Below are positions 14,401 to 21,775 of a DNA stretch of 64,000 nt, one piece after another. Below the pieces are notes generated by a model. That model did no database searches. It saw only the letters and a list, made by a program, of their open reading frames with translations, and had not been told where the DNA came from. The first letter of the stretch is position 1; each line of letters begins with the position of its first letter. Both the position numbers and the translations under genes were made by a program. The DNA comes from Aphelocoma coerulescens (Eukaryota; Chordata; Aves; Passeriformes; Corvidae), in NCBI RefSeq assembly GCF_041296385.1, contig NC_091013.1:11174001-11238000 (forward strand), written 5' to 3'.

Positions 14401-14728
14401 TTGGATGGGAATCTTCCAGAGTTCAAGAAGCTATATTTACAAATACACAGTTTTCATTGTATTTTTATGGAAGCATGTCCCCACAAACTCAACTTAGAGA
14501 TACAACAGCATTCAAAAATACACTGAGAATGTATTTGTTTCTAAATGAAAGAAGCTGAATGCTCCTGAAGCTCATTGTCATCCATTTAGCATGATCAAAA
14601 TGAGTAGGCACTTGTATAACAAGAGCATTCAACAGTATAGTAGACTTCTTGGGGAAGATGTCTCTCCTCTATTGCTTCCTTTAGCCTATACTTCCAGGAG
14701 ATTCCCTCATACTCTTGATATACAGGAT
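8426..14728. other. Intergenic, nothing recognised
   Basis: Over 6 kb with no supported gene. It includes an A16 tract at 8611-8626 and a small ATGTTA repeat near 11770-11797. The longest open frames, for example 9467-9778 (+) and 9508-9756 (-), oppose each other and have no recognisable protein features, so I treat them as chance. Confidence 0.6.
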
Positions 14729-14734
14729 TATTAT
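14729..14734. repeat. Left target-site duplication of solo LTR
   Basis: The hexamer TATTAT directly precedes the LTR and recurs immediately after it at 15011-15016. A 6-bp duplication is typical of class II (ERVK-like) retroviral integrases. Confidence 0.85.
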
Positions 14735-15010
14735 TGTTGGGGTCCCTCCCCTGCCATGTAGCCCTGAGGGGAGGCACAGGGTTTCCCTGCCCCTGCTCAG
14801 CCTCGTTCCCCATTGGTTGGTTTGTGTTCCCCTGCGCGGGTAAAGCAGCTCGGGCCCCGACTGTAAGAGTCCCTCAGCAGAGCCCGGCCATGCGGCTGGG
14901 GAAATAAACATCTCTGAAACATCTAGCAAGAATCCGTCCGTATATATTTATTTCTTTTTCACGGGACTCCTGGTTTGATATATGCGTGTTGCAGTATCCC
15001 CGCTGCAACA
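14735..15010 (+). mobile_element. Solo LTR of an endogenous retrovirus (ERVK-like)
   Basis: This 276-bp element begins TGTTGGGGTCCC and ends GCTGCAACA, so the termini form the TGTTG/CAACA inverted repeat expected of an LTR. It is flanked by perfect TATTAT duplications. Its GC-rich body contrasts with the AT-rich flanks. An AATAAA polyadenylation signal at 14903-14908 sets the orientation as plus. No gag, pol or env remnant adjoins it, so it is a recombined solo LTR. The 6-bp duplication favours the ERVK class over ERV1 (4-5 bp) or ERVL (5 bp). Intact duplications suggest modest age. It contains no viral coding sequence. Confidence 0.92.
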
Positions 15011-15016
15011 TATTAT
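15011..15016. repeat. Right target-site duplication of solo LTR
   Basis: TATTAT, identical to the hexamer at 14729-14734. Confidence 0.85.
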
Positions 15017-15417
15017 CATCTCAAACCTACTTGTTCCCCTCAAACCAGCCCACATTCCCCCATGGGTGAGGAACTCCTAGCTTTTCTGCATATCTTCAAC
15101 TGTTGACATGTGAATAAAGAAGATGAGCAGGGCTTATGTTTTCTCCTGTGGAAAGACCAAAAGGTCAGAGTGAAGAGAGCTGTGAGGAGGGAACAAGAAT
15201 GGTTTGGCTCACAGTGATTGCTGAAAGAGCCTCATGGTGCAGCTCTGCAGGCACCAGATCTTCCAGAGCTGCAGCAGCAGCAGCAGGGAGAGGAAGTTAC
15301 ACGTAGTGGGCAGCATTCGGATGCTTGTGCAAAACCACCCTCTGGCTATTCATCTTCTCCTCTGCTGTGGGCAAAGTGAGCCCCTCCTACATCAAACAGC
15401 AGCCACTGCTCTTCTAG
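15017..15417. other. Spacer between LTR and CR1
   Basis: About 400 bases without a recognisable gene. It contains a short CAG/GCA-rich patch (GCAGCAGCAGCAGCAG near 15271-15286) that is open in several frames and shows no other coding sign. Confidence 0.55.
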
Positions 15418-16410
15418 AATCATAGTCAGAGAGCAGCATAAGTTGGAAAGGACCTCGAAATATCATCTGATCCAACCTTTCATGGGAAAGGAAGCATAGA
15501 TGAGATTATGTAGAACCTTGTCCAATCCCACCTTGAAAACATCCAGTGAAGGGGACTCCACCATGTCTCTGGGGAAGTTGTTCCAGTCACTATTTGTTCT
15601 CACTGTAAAAAATTGCCTTCTCATATTGATATGAAACCTCTTCCCTCTTATCCCTGGGAGCATTGAAAATCATGTGGATGTGGCACTTGGGGACACGGTT
15701 TAGCAGTGAACATGGTGGTGCTGGGTTAAGGGTTGGACTTGATGATCTTAGAGGCCTTTTCCAACCAAAATGATTCTGTGATTCTATTCCAATGCAACTT
15801 GTGCTCATTGCCACTTGTCTTCTCCACGCGGCTGCTTGTGAAGAGAGAGCCTCTGTCTTCTTTGCAGCTGCAAATACTGGAATACTGTGATGAGCTGTCC
15901 CCTTCCCCCAGTCTTCTTTTCTCTGGGGAGAAGAGTCCTAACTCCTTCAAACTTTCCTCACAAGGCAGATATTCCAGCCCTTTGATCATCTTCTTGGCCC
16001 TCCATTGGACCCTCTCCAGTCTGTCCACACCTTTGTTTATATTTTGAGGACCAGAACTAGATGCTCCAGGGGCAGCCTGACAAATGCTGAGTGGGAAGAT
16101 CCCGTCTCAATCTCAGCCAGCCGTGCCCCTGTGGGTGCAGCCCAGGATCTGATTTTCCTCATTACTGCAGCACTGCACTGCTGGCTCAGGGTCACCTTGC
16201 TGTGTACCAGGGCCCCCTGGTCCATCTCAGCAGGACTTCCCAGGCACACAGGTCCTGTGCTGGGCTCTTTGGTTGTGTCATCCCAGTGCAGAGTTGCCAC
16301 TTGCCTTTGTTAAACCTGATGCTGTTATTGCTGGCCCACTTTCCAGCCTGTGCAGGTTTCCCTATAACATATGTCCATCTCACCACGGTTTGGTGTCATC
16401 AGCATTTTCT
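15418..16410 (-). mobile_element. CR1 LINE, 5'-truncated, antisense, interrupted
   Basis: About 1 kb of antisense CR1. It opens with AGAATCATAG (the complement of the CR1 terminal repeats) and TTGGAAAGGACCTCG. Further right the minus strand encodes the C-terminal end of the CR1 ORF2 reverse transcriptase, with recognisable peptides such as LERVQWRAKKMIKGLEYLP and ELGLFSPEKRRLGEG (about 15895-16020). More ORF2-derived sequence runs on to about 16410. The frame is broken, and the copy is split by the sense-oriented CR1 piece at 15671-15788. CR1 copies are normally 5'-truncated and dead, as here. Overlapping plus-strand open frames are shadows. The right edge is approximate. Confidence 0.9.
15671..15788 (+). 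mobile_element. CR1 LINE 3' end nested inside older CR1
   Basis: About 118 bp of CR1 3' end in sense orientation: GTGGCACTTGGGGACACGG, then GGTTGGACTTGATGATCTTA, then a terminus of near-repeat units ending TTCTGTGATTCTATT, which is the diagnostic CR1 tail. It sits inside the antisense copy 15418-16410, whose sequence resumes at 15789 with CCAATGCAACTTGTGCTCATT. It therefore inserted later than its host copy. I could not define a target duplication, which is common for CR1. Confidence 0.88.
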
Positions 16411-19400
16411 GTACCCAAGCCAAATGAGGTTCAGATACCAAAGATCTGTAGGTTTCAGGTATGAAAGAGAGCCTCTACTTATCCGTGTGCACAGCTCATT
16501 ATACTCATATACTTCACTGTCCTGATTTCCCCACTCTGGCTGTCCTGAGGCTTCCTGGGAGCTGTTCCACACCAGCCCCAAGGGAAGGTGAGATATGGGT
16601 CCTGCAATACTTGTAAGCTTGCTGTACAGACTATCCTGCTTGCCAGGACTCCTGCATGTGTGTCTGGCAATCTCAGGTAGATCCCACACCTCACAGGGGG
16701 GATCTGTCTGTATCTCCACAGCCTGGAAAAATGTCTCTTAAAATAGGGAAAAAATACTACGGATGGATCCATAGGATTTGAGTGCCCTCGAGACAGGGAG
16801 ACTGTCATCTGGGATCCCATCTAGTAAATCAGATAGAACTCAAGGTATACCCTGTGGTAAGACTCAAGCTCCAATCCCCAGCAGCACAACTTTAATGCTA
16901 GTCAGAGCCCTGCTCAGGGATCTGAAAGTCAGACACATCCAACACAGATTGTCTCTTCTGTGAGTTTCTATCCCCTCTTTTTGAAATGCAAAAGAATGTC
17001 CCTTTCCCCACAGAACTGTGATCCCAGCTGGCACCATGTTGTTTCTATTCTCTCTAGCAACTTTTCATCTTGTTCAGGTTTCTGAACAGGACACAATTTA
17101 TCATATCTTTTTGTGTTCACTTCTCCGGCTTTCCATAAGTGTTTTGCTTATCCTGGACCAAGAATTCCCATTCCGTTTTCCTGCTCTCAGACTGTAATCT
17201 GAGGTCTTTATGCAAACACTGGCACTGTCTACAAGCATTACAACCTAGCCAATTTGCTGCCACACACTGGTAATACCCCTGGATTCTGCATGTGACTTTA
17301 AACATTCATCCTGCCTTCAGGCTTTTCTTCTGCTGAAGAACTGAACAAAAACCTCAGGCAAGACATATGAGTTTTAAGATCATCTGACAGTAATAAAGAC
17401 TATGTCAGATAGAAAAGACAGTGTAAACCAGACAGTTTTCTCCCTCTGTCTCCACTAGGCTTAGACAACGTAGTCAGTGCCCATTGCCAGGGCAGTAGCT
17501 ACACAAGGAAAATGTCTTTGTTCACCTCACATGCAAAATGTGCCAGATCAGAATTGTAAAAGGGACTGGTTTTCCTTGTGCAACAAAAAGTTATGCAATT
17601 ATTTTCAGGCAGGTGAAAGTGAAATCTGGATTTGAGGAGCAAGAAACCCAAATATTAAAAGACATTAGATATAATCCCTGTGCCCTTGGAATCGTGGTGT
17701 ATGCGTGTCTGTGGCACAGAGAGGGGATTAAGAGAAGAGGCACGAGAAAGCAGAATTAATGAGAACTGCAATCCTTATCAGATTTAAAATGCAAAAATTA
17801 AAGGTGACACAGTTGCATGACTTGGAATGATGGGATAATAACTTGACAGAGGTATATATTATATTAAGTACTAGGACAAGAGACACTACAGATACATGCG
17901 CCTCCCTTTTGCATTCATGCTCTCAACACTGCCGATCAAAACTTCAGTCAGATTTCCTTGTAGAGCTGGGAAAAGCCAGATTAGTGTGGCAGCCTTTTCC
18001 AGCTTCAGAGGGTAAGCCTGTAAGTCATTCAGCAGAACACACAACTCTGAGCACAATGAGACCCTAATATTTTTGAATTTGCCAGTTCTTTTTTTTCCAC
18101 TTCTGTCTCAGACAGTGTGCCCCAACACTCTTAAAATAAGCATAACAGAATGCACTGCAAAGAAATGAAACCAGTGGTTTCATTTCCCTCATGTAGCACC
18201 TTATGGCAGAAACAACTCACATCTGGGGAGCAGGAAAGACCAAAGTGTCATGTGCTGCCCAAAGACAACTGCCTTTGCCTACATTGGTTGAGCAGTGGAC
18301 AGTTCATAAGTTACATTTCCACTCATTTCTCTGAATCCACATTAAAAATAACGTATGAATAAATGTATAACAGTTCCAGATTCAAGCTAGTCACAGTCAG
18401 TGGTGACTTTGCAATAAGGACATCTGGACCATGGATTGCTGGGGGAAGGGAACAGCCTTTGCAAAAGAGGGGAACAGAAGCAGAAGAGAGAGTTGACAAC
18501 CTGAGCAGCTCTAGCATTTGGCTAAGATTTCTGTGGGAGCATCTTAATCAAAGCTAAAACCTAAAGTGAGACAACAGCAGCATACTGCAAGGACTGCCAA
18601 GCCCCAAACATTATTTTTTTCCCTTCTGTGTAAATAGGTCACTTTTAATTAAATGTTACTGCCTGTGGGAAATCGCACACAACTGCCAGCAACAAAGAGA
18701 ATCCAGGGTCACCAAGGCCAAACACCAAGATGTGTTTGGACACATCTAATTCCCATTAATATTTCTGCCTGAAGGAAGGTTATTTTCCCTTCAACCTTCT
18801 TCTTCATGGTATGGAAGTGCTTCCCTCTCCTCAAGGAAAATGTTTTCTCACACTGTCTCCTTCCTAACATCTGTGGAAAGTCTATCTCCATGCTTAGACA
18901 GGATTTAGCCAACAATTATTGTAGCATTTTTCACTAGCGACTGTGGCACATGAAAAGCTTTACTAAGAAATGAGAGTCCCTTCACTCTTGGAAAAGACCA
19001 TTTGTATTACATAAATAATTTTAATTTTAATTTATTTTTACTTTAAATCTGCTTTTTCTTTGCTGGACCAAACAATTTATTTAGAACATCTTTCCCATTG
19101 ATTGTATCCTTGACATCTGTTACAAAAAAAAAAAAAAAAGAGAGGTGGTCTTAAAACAATTCCTGTGATAGTGGAGCTGCTAAAACTTGGGCGGAAATTT
19201 ACTGATGTGCAGATGCATGTATGTCCTTGCTAGCAAGTCCTGTCTTTAATTACTAACATGTCTGTGCAGTTTTTGGGTCTGAGCTGCCTGCTCAGAGAGT
19301 GGAGAGAGTTAGTGACTGCTGGAACTTGATTGTGCCTTTGCAGAAATGCAATGAAAACTGATTCCAGAGCTGTGGTACGACTAATCCCACAGTGAAAGAG

Positions 19401-19848
19401 TGAGCTGGAGTACTTCTGAAGTGTGCACTTTCCTATGCATTGCACTGAAATCTGTCTCTTCAAAAGTACCCTGCAGATATCTACATCTAGGATCTAGTTT
19501 AAGATCCTTTTATAGCAGCTGGAGAGTGGTAAGCAAATCTAGGACACAATTAATTTCATTTTGTTTTAGGTGTCTAAACCAGGCCAGATGAATCATGCCT
19601 GCAAAATGTTTTGCTTTTTCCACTGACATTTTCATGTCTAAAAGTTAGAGACAATTAATTCCATCCTGCTTGCAATGCAGAAGTGCAAAGTGCAAATGTA
19701 ATGGTCTGAGATTTTTTAATGAAAAGGAACCACACTGACAGCTGTTGACTAGTCTGGAACAGAAGGGGTGATACTCTCAATATGAATCTTAAATCATCAT
19801 AGTTCAGAGGCAGCTGACAAGCCACACACAACAAAAGTTGCTTCAAAT
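16411..19848. other. Intergenic, upstream of TASL
   Basis: No coding exon is recognisable on either strand. GK would be expected to transcribe away from TASL on this side if mammalian gene order holds, but I see neither its conserved N-terminal kinase exon nor a CpG island. An A16 tract lies at 19124-19139. Short opposing open frames around 16.4-16.8 kb look fortuitous. Confidence 0.55.
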
Positions 19849-19863
19849 CATATGAGAAAAAGG

Positions 19864-19873
19864 GGGAAACCCC
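19864..19873. promoter_or_regulatory. NF-kappaB-type site, copy 1
   Basis: GGGAAACCCC fits the consensus GGGRNWYYCC at every position and lies about 70-80 bp before the TATA-like box upstream of TASL. Ten-base matches occur by chance, but a second one 38 bp away in the duplicated unit raises its interest. Binding is inferred. Confidence 0.45.
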
Positions 19874-19901
19874 TGGCTTCTTACAAGCATATGAGAAAAG
19901 G

Positions 19902-19911
19902 GGGAAACCCC
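19902..19911. promoter_or_regulatory. NF-kappaB-type site, copy 2
   Basis: A second GGGAAACCCC in the tandem copy, identical to the first and about 35 bp before the TATA-like box. Two copies about 3.6 helical turns apart would suit cooperative binding. This is inference from motif and position only. Confidence 0.45.
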
Positions 19912-19944
19912 AGGCTTCTTATTGAATTCCAGAGCAAAATTGGA

Positions 19945-19953
19945 TATATTTAA
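19945..19953 (+). promoter_or_regulatory. TATA-like box, candidate TASL promoter
   Basis: TATATTTAA lies just downstream of the kappaB pair. A start site about 30 bp further on (near 19975-19985) would give a 5'UTR exon of roughly 220 nt ending at the splice donor 20203/20204. AT-rich DNA yields such motifs often, so the call depends on the surrounding arrangement. Confidence 0.35.
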
Positions 19954-20203
19954 GTGTAAGCTATTACAGCAGCTGCTCCACAACAAAAGACTTCTTGTCT
20001 TCTCACCACAACTCACTTGCCATTGGATGCATTGGACTTGCCACATCTTATTTTATACAGAATATGATTGATGAGATTGAGTTAATAGCACAACAGGGAG
20101 ACTGGCTGATCACTTCACTCACTGACTCAAGTCCTCTAGCAAGGCAGAGACACTCTTGTTCATGTCCAATCAGAGACTTCTCTTTGCAGCCAGTAACAAA
20201 CTG

Positions 20204-20298
20204 GTGAGTGTAATCACAGCTCAGTGAGTTTAAAATGAACTTTTTGTAATTAACTTCTTATCATTTTTCTGTCTGCTGGTGATTCCTTTCCTTTGGAG
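20204..20298 (+). other. Candidate short 5'UTR intron of TASL
   Basis: CTG|GTGAGTGT at 20203/20204 is a strong splice-donor match. A pyrimidine-rich stretch (CTTCTTATCATTTTTCTGTC, then TTCCTTTCCTTT) leads to AG at 20297-20298, with another AG at 20300-20301, immediately before the TASL ATG. TASL is known in mammals to have non-coding 5' exons and a single coding exon, so an acceptor close to the ATG is expected. The implied intron of about 95-98 bp is very short. The true upstream exon may be elsewhere, with this donor unused. A TTTGCAG acceptor-like site also ends at 20189. Confidence 0.35.
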
Positions 20299-20302
20299 AA
20301 GG

Positions 20303-21178
20303 ATGCTGTCGGAAGGTTATCTTCATAGAATCACCTACTTTTGTGAAGACCTGAACCCTGCACCCTACAAGAGTTTGCCTGATGAAGGGGTGTATGAAAT
20401 GAGGTCCATTAATTATTCTTCCACGTGCGAAGCACAAGGAAAAAGCCTCCTTCAGAGATGCAGATCTGCTGGCAAGTGCATTTCCTCAGTCTGCTCTAGA
20501 GGTAGCAAGCACAGCAGAAGGCAGAAGGATAATCTCCCACAGCCTGTCCAGCACCCAACACCCCCAGGGCAGCCACCTCCAGCTACACATGTCTGCGACG
20601 AGCTGATGAAAAAGGTCACCTACCTGGTTCCACCTTCCTGCAAGAGCATTTGTAAGAATTACAACGATTTGCATATAGCTGGGGACTATGTGGTGCCAAT
20701 TAGCTCAGTCACAACAGATTTTGCTTGTGACAGCGGCATAGGCCCCTTCTTGGAGTCCTCAGAGATTCCTCCCGCCATGGAGTCTGTGAAGGCTCCCCCC
20801 CCAAGTGACACTGTCCGCAGGCCAGTCCAAGGCTACTCCTCGTGCTGGCGGCTGGCGAGCTTAGGGCCCCACCTGCAGCCCCTCTCCGACGCCGCCCTGA
20901 ACGACTACCTTGAGCAGAAGCTGGTGGAACTGTATAAGCAGTACATCATGGACAGCACAGCAAACAGGGCATCCCCCACCCAGATCCTGGCCTCGGAGCT
21001 AATCATGACTAACGTGGATCAAATCAGCATGCAAATATCACGGGAAAGGAACATGGAGGCTGTCAAGGCCAAAGACATTGTCATTAGCCGCTTCTTACAA
21101 ATTGCCAGTGGGAAGGTTTCCTCAGAAATGAGCACACCTACTCTGCATATTTCCCAATATAGTCACATTAATGCTTAG
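20303..21178 (+). CDS. TASL: TASL, SLC15A4-binding TLR adaptor that recruits IRF5
   Basis: A 291-residue protein in one uninterrupted exon; the human protein is about 301. In the family, TASL is held at the endolysosome by SLC15A4 and acts downstream of TLR7, TLR8 and TLR9. Phosphorylation of its pLxIS serine recruits IRF5 for interferon and cytokine induction. Visible hallmarks: MLSEGYL at residues 1-7, the segment known to insert into SLC15A4; the conserved block TYLVPPSCKSICKNYNDL at 106-123 followed by SSVTTDF; the helical block LNDYLEQKLVELYKQYIMD from 199 and SPTQILASELIM after it; and the pLxIS motif TLHIS at 280-284, nine residues from the C-terminal end of the protein. There is no signal peptide or membrane segment. 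A proline-rich stretch (about residues 79-93) looks lineage-specific. The start is the first ATG in frame: the frame extends to 20279, but through a GTG. The ATG context has A at -3. The exon appears intact and functional. Confidence 0.96.
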   Translation: MLSEGYLHRITYFCEDLNPAPYKSLPDEGVYEMRSINYSSTCEAQGKSLLQRCRSAGKCISSVCSRGSKHSRRQKDNLPQPVQHPTPPGQPPPATHVCDELMKKVTYLVPPSCKSICKNYNDLHIAGDYVVPISSVTTDFACDSGIGPFLESSEIPPAMESVKAPPPSDTVRRPVQGYSSCWRLASLGPHLQPLSDAALNDYLEQKLVELYKQYIMDSTANRASPTQILASELIMTNVDQISMQISRERNMEAVKAKDIVISRFLQIASGKVSSEMSTPTLHISQYSHINA

Positions 21179-21240
21179 TGTTTGAATGTTAGAAAGTTTG
21201 TATATTCTTCAAAGTCAGTTTTTAGTTTAAGATACGTCTT

Positions 21241-21276
21241 AATAAAAATGTGTTTACCATCCACCACTTAAATAAA
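21241..21276 (+). promoter_or_regulatory. TASL polyadenylation signals (two AATAAA)
   Basis: AATAAA occurs at 21241-21246 and again at 21271-21276, 63 and 93 bases after the stop codon. The T-rich region from about 21356 could serve as downstream element, although it lies rather far away. This implies a short 3'UTR of about 100 nt. Other AT-rich signals further on could be used instead. Confidence 0.6.
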
Positions 21277-21611
21277 ACCTTTCAGTACATATTAAATAAG
21301 GAAAACTACATGTACTCCTGTGCTGTGCAGCTCCTATTGTGGACCAGTAAGTTGTTTGTTTGTTTTTTTTGTTTTTTTTTTTTTTAAAGTGTTTTATTGA
21401 ACCTCAGACATTAAAAAGTTTCATAGAAAAATGACTAAGAGCAGGTGAAGCTCTTCCACATGCTCAGGTGTTTGTTTTCTTCCTTCATACTTAATGCATC
21501 ATTTCAAATTTCCTCTCTCTGGCACCTGCCATCCTACCCTGGGTCTGTGCTTGTGCAGGCTTACACTCATGCAAGGACAAGCAAGCACAGTGATAGCACA
21601 GCCACAGAAAT
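21277..21611. other. TASL 3' flank with T-rich tract
   Basis: Non-coding. It contains a (TTTG)n-like tract merging into poly-T at about 21354-21385. No gene or transposon is recognisable. Confidence 0.6.
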
Positions 21612-21775
21612 ACAGAATTTAGGATGCCATCTAGTTCACCTCCCTGCCCTTAAGGGCTTTACTTTGGACATCCTTCCCAGAAAGTTTTATAATTTGTTCT
21701 TAAAGATATTGAGGGATAGACACTTTGCTGTTCTTTCTATGCTAACCCTAATTATTTAATTGGTGTCTTCCTGTT
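21612..21775 (-). mobile_element. Possible ancient CR1/L3-type remnant
   Basis: 'ATACAGAATTTAGGATGCCATCTAGTTCA' (split here as ATACAGAATTTAGG and CCATCTAGTTCA) followed by CTTAAAGATATTGAGGGAT resembles the antisense layout of an old CR1 3' region: a gaatca end, 'catctagtcca', then 'atctcgagggatgg'. Divergence is high and I cannot assign a subfamily. It may be unrelated. Confidence 0.3.

Larger units (their letters stand above)
19849..19921. repeat. Two-copy tandem duplication with kappaB-like cores
   Basis: Copy 1 (19849-19883) and copy 2 (19888-19921) both read CATATGAGAAAA, then a G run, AAACCCC, and GGCTTCTTA, at a period of 39 bp. They differ by one A in the A-run and one T/A change, so the duplication looks fairly recent or conserved. 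Each copy carries GGGAAACCCC plus GAAA half-sites like those bound by IRF factors, although the GAAA spacing is not that of a canonical ISRE. The block lies about 380-450 bp before the TASL start codon and just before a TATA-like box. Confidence 0.9.

Noticed and set aside
16091..16525. 144-codon plus-strand open frame
   Set aside because: It lies mostly in antisense CR1 sequence; it is a shadow of the LINE and not a gene.
1..19848. GK exons expected on the minus strand by mammalian gene order
   Set aside because: No glycerol-kinase exon or CpG-rich start was recognised; GK probably lies outside the window.
20279..20302. Upstream extension of the TASL frame (eight extra codons)
   Set aside because: The extension opens with GTG, not ATG, and the family N-terminus begins at the MLSEGYL methionine at 20303.
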